Positions 31,091 through 43,470 of a stretch of DNA of 64,000 nucleotides are shown here, in pieces. The notes below the pieces were generated by a model, which was not told the origin of the DNA, ran no database searches, and was given only the letters and a program-made list of their open reading frames with translations. Origin of the DNA: Abelmoschus esculentus (Eukaryota; Streptophyta; Magnoliopsida; Malvales; Malvaceae); assembly GCA_035048815.1 (NCBI GenBank), contig JAUCBN010000032.1:11123501-11187500 (forward strand), in the 5' to 3' direction. The first letter of the stretch is position 1, and the number at the start of each line of letters is the position of its first letter. Position numbers and translations under genes: made by a program.

Positions 31091-32532
31091 TGTTAGAGTA
31101 TGCCCAAATACCAATCATATGATGATTGTATGGATACTTTCATTTACCAATTTTATTGAATAAAGGCATTACCATTGTTGTTTTCAGATATATGTGTCAC
31201 ATAAACTGAGAAACAATAAGGTCCATATAATAATATATGTATTATTATTAAAAGATCCTTAGTTAAGTATTATTATGGGTATGGACAATAATAATACGCT
31301 TAAGACTAACATGTGATAAATTGATGACAATGAGTTGTCATTGACATAGAGATGTCAAAATTAATACATGAATATATTAGTAGAGAATAATATATTGGAT
31401 TGACCCACTATTAGCATATATCTTGGATTATTATGTGACGGTCACGATATTGCTCATAGTGACAACTATATGTATAATCCTTAGACTTGAGATTATTACT
31501 ATCTCAACATATGTTGTTTTATGTTTTGATGTAGTTAAATGTATTTCGTAATTAGTTACACTATAAAAACTGATATTGAACATATTACAATATATGTAGT
31601 GAGATGTGAATAATCAAGATAAGATTTGTCCTTCCTACATAATAGGAAAATATATCAAAGGCCACTTGATTGATTGAGACTAAAAATGCATGGCCATGCT
31701 TGAATATGTTGATATGAGATATCACAAATTATTCATTAATAGTAGTCCACTCTAGATATCAAGAAACACTAATAATAAGCTATACAAGTGTGACTATTCC
31801 AAGACTTGTGCCTATTAAAGATATAAAAGGACAAAAGGATATAATACATTAACAGAGTTGGTCACGGACATGATACATCGAATCATGATCTCTTGTAACT
31901 TAGATGACAATGATATATTGCTAGATGTGACTCATTATTTTTAATATTAGAATTGTTCTAATATTATTACTAACGTTACAATGAGCCTACAGGGTCACAC
32001 CAAATGGTTGAAACAGAGCAAAAATATATAAGTATAAGTAGATTATATTTAATCCCGAATTTTAAATAAAGAATATAATTAAAGTAATTATATCCCTTTT
32101 AAATTTGAATTAAATATAGATTCTAATATTTAAGGAATTAATTAAAGTAATTATTTCCTATAAACCAAATCAGAATCAAACTCTTATATCTAGGGTTACA
32201 CATATATAAAGGATCAATTGGTTTAGCAGCCAAGATAGAGAATTCCGAATTCCAAACCCTAGAATCACGAGAAACAGTTTTTTAGAGATTTGCTCTCTTA
32301 ACCGGGTGAACTGAGTAGAGGCCGAGACGATATTCGTGGAGGCTAAAGATTCAAATTATCGAACAATCGTGATTATCACAAATCTAGTTGTTTTTTTTGC
32401 TGCTTATCAAGGAACCCAATGTATGTCATCGTATCTCTTCCTCTCGATTTCAGATTAAACGTACATGGATCACTGGAAAGATCGTCGTAATTTTGTTCCA
32501 CTGCGCCATGGGGTGTGCCGGCGGTCCCAACA
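31091..32532 (+). repeat. 5' LTR of copia E
   Basis: TGTTAGAGTATGCCC to GGTCCCAACA, with a TATATAAA promoter element at 32203-32210. AT-rich; no coding content. Both LTR ends (TG, CA) are intact here. Confidence 0.93.
32203..32210 (+). promoter_or_regulatory. TATA box in copia E 5' LTR
   Basis: TATATAAA followed by GGATCAATTGG; the same box is kept in the 3' LTR at 39067-39074. It would drive transcription of the full element RNA. Confidence 0.65.
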
Positions 32533-32533
32533 G

Positions 32534-32546
32534 TGGTATCAGAGCC
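32534..32546 (+). other. Primer-binding site of copia E (initiator Met tRNA)
   Basis: TGGTATCAGAGCC one base after the 5' LTR end, complementary to the 3' end of initiator methionine tRNA. Confidence 0.93.
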
Positions 32547-34004
32547 ACTTGTACGATCCGTAATCGGGTTAAATACTTGGGTGATGCGATATGTATGAGA
32601 TGCGTAATTTGTTTTACTATATCAGCGATATAAAATTTGATATTGCTTGTTAATTAGGGATACGATTAATATGTTAATCTGTTAATTACAATCGCCATGT
32701 TGCTACAAGGGTTTTTCAATAATCATATGTCAATCATTGACATAGTGATCGATGAAAGTGCGATAGCATATCTCATCAAGGTAAAAGGAATAATTGTTAT
32801 TCTGATATGAAAAATTCTAAGGGATTTTAAAAATCCCGAAAATATGATTTTGTTGATAAATCTTATTAAATCGTGATGTTTTTCATAGAAAAATACTCGC
32901 TATTTTTCAAAATTTCCTGCCACGGACGCAAGGGGTTTCGCCCCTTGCGGGTACCCCGCAAGGGTGCTTCGCCCCTTGACCCCTTCGTAGGCAACATAGA
33001 TTGTAGGCCCATATTGGTAATGTTAACGATTTCATGATAGTATCTGTTTGCTTTATACGGTGTTTGACATGCATGGTTATAGCCCTTGCTTTTACAATAG
33101 TTGTAAATTTTAAATACGGCCTGCGTGTCGTGCCTTTCTATATCTCTGTTGTACCTCTCTTCTCATCTTACTCCCTCGTATGTAAAACGAGTTTCTATGA
33201 TTGTAATTTTATTCCAAGAAGCAATCGAGACGTTTGGACCAAAGGCGAGAAGATGTTTGAGAAGCAGTTTTAGTATAAAATTAGGGTTTTTAAGGTTCTC
33301 CCATTGGCTTGGGATGAGCCACCTTAGTTCTTTATTTTGGGCTATAACCATTGCAATCCTTTTATTTTATATCTATCATGTATGTGATGCAATGTATGAT
33401 ATATATCTTCTACTCACATATATTGATGAGATCAATAAGGGCCAAATTAAAAAAAAAGGTAACGATGAGATATTCAATGTTTTCCCTCAAATTAATATAA
33501 GTTAAAATTAGCAGTCCAATATTTGCCCTTGTTAAGGCCTTGATCGATATTATGTGGGTTTTTCCAAAGCATTAACACATAAGTCCATCTTGGTTAAACG
33601 CGAAGAATAAACAAGTGATATTCGTCGGTCGAAATATTGGTAATAACTGAGTGAGGTTGTTCTAATAGGATTAGAAACCTAAAGGCTAAGTATTTGGTTA
33701 AGTCATGAGATGACTGAACAAGAGTTGTTCACCAAATGGAGGAGTTACATGAGATGTAATTAGTAAAGGGTTACTTACCTAAATAACCTCTATCCTAAAA
33801 GAAAAGCCAAAGCTGATTTAGGAAATTGGTGAATTATGGATCCTCACTCACTAGAAAAATTTTCGTCAAATTTTTCTGAAATTAAAAACGAGAGGAGTTT
33901 TTAATTTTGAACGAAATAGTGGGAGTATTTTATAAACAAAGTCCTATTTATAATACTTCAAATCAGTAAATTCATATTATGTATTTCCATTGTTGTAGAT
34001 CTAA
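32547..34004 (+). other. Copia E untranslated leader with a GC-rich hairpin cluster
   Basis: A leader of about 1.46 kb between the primer-binding site and the gag start. At 32928-32978 three inverted repeats overlap: GCAAGGGG/CCCCTTGC (32928-32935 with 32941-32948), CCCTTGCGGG/CCCGCAAGGG (32942-32951 with 32955-32964, loop TAC) and CAAGGG/CCCTTG (32959-32964 with 32973-32978). They cannot all form at once. This is a sharp GC peak in AT-rich sequence. Short frames at 33034-33505 have no similarity I recognise. Such leaders can hold RNA packaging or dimerisation signals. Confidence 0.65.
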
Positions 34005-37000
34005 ATGGCAAACAATACTATATCATTGTGATTACTCCTTGAGAAGGAGAAACTCAATGGCGTAAACTTCCTTGATTGGTTCCAAAATTTGAGAATTATT
34101 CTCAAATAGGAAAGAAAGGAATATGTCATTGAAGAACCCGTTCCAGATGAACCGGCAACTAATGCTTCTAGAGCTGACAAAGACAAGTTTAAAAAACATA
34201 TGGATGACATGTTAGATGTTGGATGTCTTATGCTTGCTACCATGACTCCTGATCTTCAGAAGCAACATGAGGACATGGTTGCATATGATATGATTCAAAA
34301 CCTCAAAGAAATATATGAGGAGCAAGCACGTCAAGAGAGGTATGAGACCTCTAAAGCTCTATTTCAGTGCAAAATGGTAGAGGGATCTCCTGTAGGAGCT
34401 CATGTCATTAAGATGATAGGCTATATCCAAACGTTGGAAAAGCTAGGTTTTCCTCTCAAGGATGAATTGGCTACTGATGTTATTCTGCAATCGTTGCCGA
34501 ATAGCTTCAATCAATTTGTCCTTAATTTTAACATGAATGAAATTAACAAAACTTTGCCACAGTTACTTGGCATGTTACGAACTGCTGAGAAAAATATGTC
34601 TAAAGGTGGACCTAAGCCTATTCTAATGGTCCGCAAGGACAAAGGAAAGGGAAAGGTAGTGGCAAAGTACAAGGGTAAAGGTAAGCCTATACCCAAAGGA
34701 CATAATGCATTGAAACCCAAAGGGGGAGTTAGCAAGGAAGGAAAATGTTTCCACTGCAATAAGATCAGACACTGGAAAAGAAATTGCCCCATTTACCTTG
34801 AAGAGGTCAAGAAGGCAAAAGCAGATGGTGCATCTGCTTCAGCTATTTATGTTATCGATGTGAATCTGTCAACATCTTCTTCTTGGGTATTAGATACCGG
34901 TTGTGGTTCTCACATTTGTACTTCTGTACAGGGACTGCAAAAGAGAAGGAATCTAGCTAAGGGAGACGTGGACCTACGAGTAGGAAATGGAGCAAGAGTT
35001 GCTGCATTAGCTATAGGAACATACGTTTTATCTTTACCTAGTGGACTTGATTTACATTTAGAAGATTGTTATTTTGTGCCTAGTTTGACTAAAAACATTA
35101 TTTCTATTTCTTGTTTGGACAAGATTTGATTTGAGATTATTATTAAGAATAATTATTGTTCTTTTTATCTCGATAATGTTTTTTATGGTTCAGCACAATT
35201 GGTTAATGGCTTATATATTTTAAATCTAGAAAATATCATTTATAACATAAATACCAAAAGATCAAAAACAAATGACTCAAATCAAATTTATCTCTGGCAT
35301 TATCGTTTAGGCCATATAAGTGAGAAACGCATATCAAGACTCCATAAAGATGGATTCTTAGATTCATTTGTTTTCGAACGATTGGATGTATGTGAATCTT
35401 GCTTATTAGGAAAAATGACTAAGGCTCCTTTTAATGGTAAAAGTGAGAGAGCAAGTGATTTATTGGGATTAATACATAGTGATGTATGTGGACCAATGAA
35501 CACACAAGCTAGAGGTGGATTTCAGTACTTCATCACTTTCACTGATGACTTCAGTCGATATGGTTACATTTACCTTATGCGTCATAAATCTGAGGCTATC
35601 GAAAAATTTAAAGAATTCAAGAATGAAGTACAAAATCAACTAGGAAAGAGTATTAAAGCACTTCGATCAGATCGAGGTGGAGAATACTTAAGCATAGAAT
35701 TTGATGAACTCCTTAAAGAATGTGAGATTGTCTCACAACTTACTCCACCAGGTACACCACAGTGGAATAGAGTTTCTGAGAGGAGAAATCGAACTTTGTT
35801 AGACATGGTTCGATCAATGATGAGTCATAGTGATCTTCTGACTTCTTTCTGGGGATATGCACTAGAAATAACTACTTTCACTTTAAATCGTGTTCCGTCT
35901 AAATCTGTTCAAAAGACACCATATGAGATATGGACTGGAAAACATCCTAGTATATCTTTTATGAAGATTTGGGGTTGTGAAGCATATGTCAAACATCAGA
36001 TGTCTACAAAGCTCGACCCTAAATCTCATAAGTGTAATTTTGTTGGATATCCCAAAGAAACTAAGGGATATTATTTCTTTAACCCCAAAGAGAACAAAGT
36101 GTTTGTTGCTCGAACAGGAGTTTTTCTCGAAAGAGAATTTCTTAATAAGAAAAGAAAGGGTAGAGACATTAAACTTGGAGAAGTTCAAGAACAACAATTC
36201 ATTGAACCTGAGATTGAACATGTTCCACAAATTGTTGAGGAACAGTCAACAGATTTAGAAACACAACCACTGCGTAGGTTCACAAGAGAACGCCATGCAC
36301 CTGAGAGATATGGATTTCTTATTACCACGCATGGAGATGTTCTCATTATGGATCAGGATGAGCCAAGAACTTATCAAGAGGCAATATCAAGCCCAGACTC
36401 TGAGAAATGGCTTGAGGCCATGAAATCTGAGATGGAATCCATGTCAGTCAACCAAGTATGGACTTTGGTTGAATCACCTGAAGGGGTAAAACCTATAGGG
36501 TGTAAATGGGTTTTCAAGAAGAAAACCGACATGGATGGAAATGTACAAACATACAAGGGGCGACTAGTCGCTAAAGGTTTTCGACAAGTTAATGGTATTG
36601 ACTATGACGAAACTTTCTCCCCTGTAGCTATGTTTAAATCCATCCGGATCTTGCTTGCTATAGCTGCATTCCATGATTATGAAATTTGGCAAATGGACGT
36701 CAAAACCGCTTTCCTTAATGGAAAACTTGAAGAGGATGTATATATGACACAACCAGAAGGTTTTGTCGCTCCAGGAAATGCTGGAAAGGTTTGTAAGCTA
36801 CAAAGGTCCATTTATGGACTAAAGCAAGCTTCTCGAAGCTGGAATCTTCATTTCAATGATGCGATCAAAGAGTTTGGTTTTATCAAGAATGAAGATGAGC
36901 CTTGTGTTTACAAGAAGACTAGTGGGAGCATTGTTTCTTTCCTAATCTTGTATGTAGATGACATACTTCTTATAGGAAACGACATACCTACCTTACAGTC

Positions 37001-37940
37001 AGTTAAGACTTGGTTAAGTAGTTATTTCTCAATGAAAGATTTGGGTGAGGCAGCATATATCTTAGGGGTTAAGATCTATAGAGATAGATCTAGACGACTT
37101 CTAGGTCTGAGTCAAAGTACATATATAGACAAAGTTCTAAAGAGATTCAGTATGGAAGAATCCAAGAAAGGATTCTTACCTATGAGACATGGTATATCTC
37201 TTTCGAAGGAAATATGTCCTTCAACTCCACAAGAAAGAGAACGAATGAGTAAGATTCCATATACTTCGGCTATTGGTTCTATCATGTATGCCATGATATG
37301 TACTCGACCAGATGTATTGTATGCCTTGAGCATGACAAGTCGATATCAGGTAAACCCTGGTGAAAGTCACTGGGTAGCAGTCAAAAACATCCTTAAGTAC
37401 TTGAGAAGATCTAAGGATACATTTCTTGTCTATGGAGGCAAAGAAGAGCTTAGTATAAAAGGTTACACTTATGCTAGTTTCCAAACAGATAAGGATGACT
37501 CAAGACCGCAATCTGGATTTGTGTTTTGCCTTAATGGAGGTTCTGTAAGCTGGAAAAGTTCTAAGCAAGATACAGTAGCTGATTCTACAACAGAGGCTGA
37601 GTATATTGCAGCCAGTGAAGCAGCAAAGGAAGCTGTTTGGATCAAAAAGTTCATATCCGAACAAGGGGTTGTTCCAAGCATATCAGATGCTATAGAACTC
37701 CGTTGTGACAACAATGGAGCCATTGCACAAGCAAAGGAACCCAGATCTCATCAACGATCCAAATATATTCTTAGACGCTTCCATCTTATTCGAGAGATCA
37801 TAGATCGAGGAGATGTGGAGATATGTAAAGTACACACGGATGATAACATTGTTGATCCCTTGACAAAGCCTCTAACGCAACAGAAGCATGATCGTCACAC
37901 AAAGTCACTCGGTATTAGATATGTGAGTGATTGGTCTTAG
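34005..37940 (+). pseudogene. Copia E gag-pol, one frame with three stops
   Basis: A single 1312-codon frame from ATG at 34005 to TAG at 37938-37940, with stops only at codons 9 (TGA, 34029), 35 (TAG, 34107) and 375 (TGA, 35127). Domains in order: gag; zinc knuckle CFHCNKIRHWKRNC (about 34747-34788); protease WVLDTGCGSH; integrase with LWHYRLGHISE and CESC for zinc, then HSDVCGPM, RSDRGGEYL and SERRNRTLL for D-D-E; RT with CKWVFKKKTDMDG, WQMDVKTAFLNG and YVDDILLIG intact; RNase H with TTEAEYIAASEA and CDNNGAI, but GYTYASFQ where GYTDASF is usual, which probably removes a catalytic Asp. No frameshift at all, so the frame was damaged by substitutions alone. Confidence 0.92.
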
Positions 37941-37954
37941 TGCTAGTGGGAAAT

Positions 37955-39396
37955 TCTTAGAGTATACCCAAAGACCAATCATATGATGATTGTATGGATA
38001 CTTTCATTTACCAATTTTATTGAATAAAGGCATTGTCATTGTTGTTTTCAGATATATGTGTCACATAAACTGAGAAACAATAAGGTCCATATAATAATAT
38101 ATGTATTATTATTAAAAGATCCTTAGTCAAGTATTTTTATGGGTATGGACAATAATAATACGCTTAAGACTAACATGTGATAAATTGATGACAATGAGTT
38201 GTCATTGACATAGAGATGTCAAAATTAATACATGAATATATTAGTAGAGAATAATATATTGGATTGACCCACTATTAGCATATATCTTGGATTATTATGT
38301 GACGGTCACGATATTGCTCATAGTGACAATTATATGTATAATCCTTAGACTTGAGATTATTATTATCTCAACATATGTTGTTTTATGTTTTGATGCAGTT
38401 AAATGTGTTTCGTAATTAGTTACACAATAAAAACTGACATTGGACATATTACAATATATGTAGTGAGATGTGAATAATCAAGATAGGATTTATCCTTCCT
38501 ACATAATAGGAAAATATATCAAAGGCCACTTGATTGAGTGAGACTAAAAATGCATGGCCATGCTTGAATATGTTGATATGAGATATCACAAATTATTCAT
38601 TAATAGTAGTCCACTCTAGATATCAAGAAACACTAATAATAGGCTATACAAGTGTGACTATTCCAAGACTTGTGCCTATTAAAGATATAAAAGGACAAAA
38701 GGATATAATACATTAAAAGAGTTGATCACGGACATGATACATCGAATCATGATCTCTTGTAACTTAGATGACAATAATATATTGCTAGATGTCACTCATT
38801 ATTTTTAATATTAGAATTGTTCTAATATTATTACTAACGTTACAATGAGCCTACAGGGTCACACCAAATGGTTGAAACAAAGCAAAAATATATAAGTATA
38901 AGTAGATTATATTTAATCCCGAATTTTAAATAAAGAATATAATTAAAGTAATTATATCCCTTTTAAATTTGAATCAAATATAGATTCTGATTTTTAAGGA
39001 ATTAATTAAAGTAATTATTTCCTATAAACCAAATTAGAATCAAACTCTTATACCTAGGGTTACACCTATATAAAGGATCAATTGGTCTTGCAGCCAAGAT
39101 AGAGAATTCCAAATTCCAAACCCTAGAATCACGAGAAATAGTTTTTTCGAGATTTGCTCTCTTAACCGAGTGAACTGAGTAGAGTCTGAGACGATATTCG
39201 TGGAGGTTAAAGATTCGAATTGTCGAACAATCGTGATTATCACAAATCTAGTTGTTGTTTTTGCTGCTTATCAAGGAACCCAATGTAAGTCATCGTATCT
39301 CTTCCTCTCAATTTCGGATTAAACGTGCATGGATCACTGGAAAGACCGTCGTAATTTTGTTTCGTTGCGCCATGGGGTGTGCCGGTGGTCCCAATA
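37955..39396 (+). repeat. 3' LTR of copia E
   Basis: Colinear and equal in length to the 5' LTR. Both terminal dinucleotides are mutated: TC instead of TG at the start, TA instead of CA at the end; the end is fixed by the ATAAC duplication at 39397-39401. A short purine run (AGTGGGAAAT) precedes it. Confidence 0.92.
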
Positions 39397-40919
39397 ATAA
39401 CCTGTTTCAATTTAGAGTTCCTCGGAATACAAAGTCGACCCCGGAAGCACAGAACTCCATCCTGGTTCAGAGAAAAATCCTGAGAAGTTCCCTCCTGAAC
39501 TTTCGTAATGCGGTGAGCCAAATACGGATCATTAGGTTATTCAGCCTGAATCTCAGATATCAGAGTAGGAACCACCTGAAGCTCTGCCAGTAGACTGTCA
39601 TCCTCTAACAGAATCATTCGGGCAAACAGAGCTCTCAGATCAGAAATGGCGTTGCGACTCAAAGCATTCGCAACGACATTAGCTTTACCAGGATGATGTT
39701 CTATCTCACAGTCATAGTCTTTCAGAAGCTCTAACCAGCGACGCTGTCTCAGATTAAGTTCCTTCTGGGTAAGAAGGTACTTAAGACTCTTATGATCAGT
39801 GAAAATATAGCACTTCTCTCCATAGAGATAGTGTCTCTAGATTTTCAGAACAAAGATCACGGCTGCTAACTCCAGATCATGGGTGGGGTAGTTACACTCA
39901 TGCGGTTTCAACTGTCGAGACGCATAAGCCACCACCTTCCCATCCTGCATCAGAACATAACCCAAACAAGTGTATGAGGCATCACTGTAAATAGTATAGG
40001 GTTTCCCCGACTCTGGCTGTACCAGAACTGGTGTTTGTGTCAGAACGGATTTCAGTTTCTCAAAACTCTGTTGCTGAGCCTTAGATCAGGTAAACGGAAC
40101 ATCTTTCCTTAGAAGCTTAGTTAACGGAGCGGCTATGGAAGAAAAGCCCTCCATAAACCTCCGATAATAACCAGCTAATCCCAGAAAATTGTGAATCTCT
40201 ACTACATTCTTGGGTTGTTGCCAACACATAATAGCTTCAATTTTCTTCGGATCAACCTGAATATCCTTAGCTGATACCATGTGTCCCAGAAAAACAACCT
40301 CAGAAAGCCATAACTCACACTTGCTGAACTTTGCATACAACTATTTCTCCCTCAGAGTCTATAAAACAATACAGAGATGTTGCTCATGCTCGTCCTCAGA
40401 CTTGGAGTAGACCAGAATGTCGTCAATGAAAACCACTACAAACTGATCCAGATAGGGTCGAAACACCCTATTCATCATGTCCATGAATACTGTAGGGGCA
40501 TTCGTAAGACCGAAGGGTATTACTAGAAACTCATAGTGACCATAACGAGTTCGGAAAGCTGTCTTGGACACATTAGAATCCTTAACCTTGAGTTGGTAAT
40601 AACCAAATCTCAGGTCTATCTTAGATAAAACCAAAGCTCCTCGGAACTGATCAAACAGATCATCAATGCGAGGAAGGGGGTACTTGTTCTTGATAGTCAA
40701 CTTGTTCAGCTTTCGGTAATCAATACACAAGCGTAGAGAGCCATCTTTCTTTTTAACAAACAGAACAGGGGCTCCCCACGGTGAAACACTATGTCGTATG
40801 AAACATCTATCCAGAAGTTCCTGTAGCTGAATCTTAAGCTCCTTAAACTCCTTCGGAGCCATCCGATAAGGTGCCATAGATACTGGAGTAGTCCCCGGGT
40901 ATAACTCAATACTTTACTC
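39397..40919 (-). pseudogene. D reverse transcriptase and RNase H (part before copia E)
   Basis: Minus-strand frame from about 40919. RT: APYRMAPKEFKELKIQLQEL, PWGAPVLFVKKKDGSLRLCI, KIDLRFGYYQL, PFGLTNAPTVFMDMMN and FIDDILVYS, both catalytic Asp kept. A TAG follows CIVL near 40359; the frame resumes with MYAKFSKCELWLSEVVFLGH and GLAGYYRRFMEGFSSI. Another stop replaces Trp after VPFT (about 40085). RNase H shows IYSDASYTCLGYVLM, a TAG at the Trp of KIWRHYLYG, TDHKSLKYLLTQKELNL and HHPGKANVVANALS. It ends at PRNSKLKQVI, where copia E cuts the integrase. Confidence 0.88.
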
Positions 40920-42830
40920 CATTTCCTCACGCTTAGGGGGTACACCCGGTAGCTCTTCTGGAAAAATATCTAGAAATTCACATACCACTCGGATTTTATC
41001 TATTCCAGAATCAAATTGCCTTGGGTCAAGAATGTAGGCAAGATAGGCTATACACCCCTTCCTGATCATCTTTTCATCTTTCAGGGCAGATATCAGATTG
41101 GACAGATAACCTCTACGCTCACCGATGAGAGTTACCTCTCGGCCATCAGAAGTTCTCAGAATTGCCCTCTTATGCTCACAGTCCAGAGTAACTCGATGAG
41201 CAGATAACCAGTCCATCCCCAAAATCAAGTCAAAGTCCACAAATGGTAACTGCATCAGATTAGCAGGAAAGATTTCCCCGTGAACCTCAAGGGGACAATC
41301 TTTGTAAAATTTGGTAATCTCCACCTGGTGGCCTACAGGACTAAAAACTGAGACGAAACTACTAGTATCTTCTACTGGAATTTTCAGATACCCTGCTACA
41401 GAATTAGAGACGTACGAATGTGTTGACCCATTATCTAACAATGCAAAGAAAGGAACAATATGTATAGAAAATGTACCAGCAATGACGTCTGGCTCATCCC
41501 GATCCTCTTGTCTCCTCGTAGCATATACCATGCCAAACTGAGATCTTCCTGATCTGGCAGCTCCTCTAAACTGACTAAGTCTGCCTCTACTACCAGTACC
41601 AGATGCGGCGGGTCTACCCTATCCTCTTCCCCATGCTGGGGTCTGAACTAAAGCCTGTGATTGCCCCAGAGCATAACCAGACTGTGGTGCCATTGGACAG
41701 TCTCTGAGACGGTGATCAAAAGAACCACATCGGAAACAGGCTTCACTCCGCATGCGATACTCTCCGAAGTGCCATTTCTTATAGAAAGTATACTGAGGTA
41801 CAGCTCGGGTACTAGTGGATCCAGCTCCACTAGCAGCAGGGATAGCTGATACTGCAGGTCTAGACCGTGTCGAACTCTAAGGCTCATACTCATCGTGGCC
41901 TCTCTTTCGGGACTGAAAACCCTGACTGTACTGAGCAGGTGCGGCAAGCTGTCGTCTACCTCTATCCTGACCTTGGGATTTCGGCTTAACCCTCAAGATC
42001 TCATTACGCTCGGCTGTCTTGGCACGTCGAGTGATCATCTTGTACTCTGTATCATGATGTGTGGCAACTGCAATCTTCAATGGTACCCGGAATCCTTTCA
42101 GAAAGTGATCACACTTTTTCTTCTCAGTCGACACAATACTAGGAGCATACTGTAATAGTCTCAGGAACTCAATCTCATAGTCCTTAACAGACATGTCGTT
42201 CTGCTGCAGGTTCAGAAAATCCTCTCGGCATTTAGCCAAGTACTTAGGGCCCATATACCGATCCTCAAAACTCTGTCTGAAGAATTCCTAGTTGATCTTT
42301 TCAGAAGTAGTAACCTTTTCTTCCGCCTCCCACCAGTTCAGGGCCTCTCCCTGTAGCAATGATATAGCTGCCCTTAATTTCCTGTCAGAGGGGTATTCCA
42401 TCTCGACAAACAGACGCTAAAGTTTCTTCAACCAATACTCTGCATCGGTTGAGTCAGTACCGGTCTTGCCATCAAACATGATCATCCCAACAGCTAGAAG
42501 CTAAGTAGATATGGGTTTCCTGAAACCCTTATTCTGTCGTAGATATCTGAGTAACTCCCTCTGTACGATTATTGAGTCCAAACCGCTAGTCTCACTATCA
42601 CCAGGCACATATGGTCCCTCACTCTAGACCGGCTGATCAACCTCGGCTTGCTGAGCCTCGGTCTGTATCTCGGGCTGATCCTTTCCTCCTAGGTTCTGTG
42701 TCAGACTCTGATCCTGTGGCAGGCCCACAGGAGGCGGAACATCACTAGAAGAGGCAACAGATCGATCTCGGCCACGGCCTCGGCCATGACCTCTACCGAT
42801 CGCTAAACGGGTACTTCGACGCGGTGGGAT
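40920..42830 (-). pseudogene. D gag and protease
   Basis: The minus-strand frame starts at 42828-42830, where ATC stands in place of the expected ATG of MPPRRSTR, so the start codon is lost. Capsid parts read MIMFDGKTGTDSTDAEYWL, RKLRAAISLLQGEALNWWE and REDFLNLQQNDMSVKDYEIE; a zinc knuckle CFRCGSFDHRLRDC lies at about 41698-41740. The protease has DNGSTHSYV (about 41410-41438) where DSGS is usual; Asn at the middle position may weaken it. It ends MQLPFVDFDLILGMDWLSAH, with the Trp intact. Several stops lie in the gag half (for instance near 42288, 42419 and 42503). Confidence 0.83.
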
Positions 42831-43011
42831 AGTAGAATACAGAAAGACAGACAGAATCCTACATAAAATCGGTACTTGGAGTAATATTTAGAATAATTCA
42901 AAAATTTTCAAAATACGAGTCAAAATAGAAATCCGGATTTTCAATTAATTTTTGACAAAACATTTTTAGATCAAAAATCATTTCGGACTTCACAGTTCGT
43001 GGGTTGAACCG

Positions 43012-43024
43012 GGCTCTGATACCA
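43012..43024 (-). other. Primer-binding site of D (initiator Met tRNA)
   Basis: GGCTCTGATACCA on the plus strand, i.e. TGGTATCAGAGCC on the minus strand, six bases from the end of the 5' LTR. Confidence 0.92.
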
Positions 43025-43065
43025 CTAAATGGTAACCCCTAAAATTAACCTAATTTCTTAGATTA

Positions 43066-43470
43066 TAAGTTAGGGCTTACAAATTGAAAACTTGTTTCGC
43101 AAGTTAGGTTTTTTTTTATAAAAATTAAATATAATATTTGGATAAATTATTAAATAATTAATAATTAAAAAATATAAACATTTAAATAATAAAGTTCAAC
43201 CCATAATTTCATAAACAATAAATGTTGCAAAACCCGATAAACATTTAATGTTCGTAATACAGAAATTAAGTTAGGGCTTACAAACTGAAAACTTGTTTCG
43301 CAAGTTAGGGTTTTTTTACAAAAATTAAATATAATATTTGGATAAATTATTAAATAATTAATAATTTAAAATAAAAATTAAACATTTAAATAATAAAGTT
43401 TAACCCATAATTTCATAAACAATAAATATTGCAAAACCCGATAAACATTTAATGTTCGTAATATAGAAAT
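43066..43470 (-). repeat. Tandem duplication of about 200 bp in the D 5' LTR
   Basis: Two adjacent copies, each running from AAGTTAGGGCTTACAAA to CGTAATACAGAAATT (second copy CGTAATATAGAAATT). They differ at several sites, so the duplication is not very recent. It is at the LTR's 3' end on the element's strand (U5 side). Confidence 0.88.

Larger units (their letters stand above)
31091..39396 (+). mobile_element. Ty1/copia element E, nested in D
   Basis: Complete element with two 1442-bp LTRs (31091-32532, 37955-39396), primer-binding site, leader, one gag-pol frame and 5-bp target duplication ATAAC (31086-31090 and 39397-39401). The domain order protease, integrase, RT, RNase H defines the copia superfamily; the gag (DELATDVILQSLPNSFNQFV, then LNFNMNEINKTLPQLLGMLR) and long LTRs recall the Angela/BARE lineage, which I propose but cannot prove. 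By eye the LTRs differ at about 50 sites (roughly 3.5%), mostly transitions, so insertion is not very recent. It lies in the opposite orientation to D and must be younger than D. Confidence 0.93.

Noticed and set aside
33034..33505. Overlapping frames of 79 and 126 codons in the copia E leader
   Set aside because: They have no recognisable domain and lie in the non-coding leader; hydrophobic composition follows T-rich sequence.
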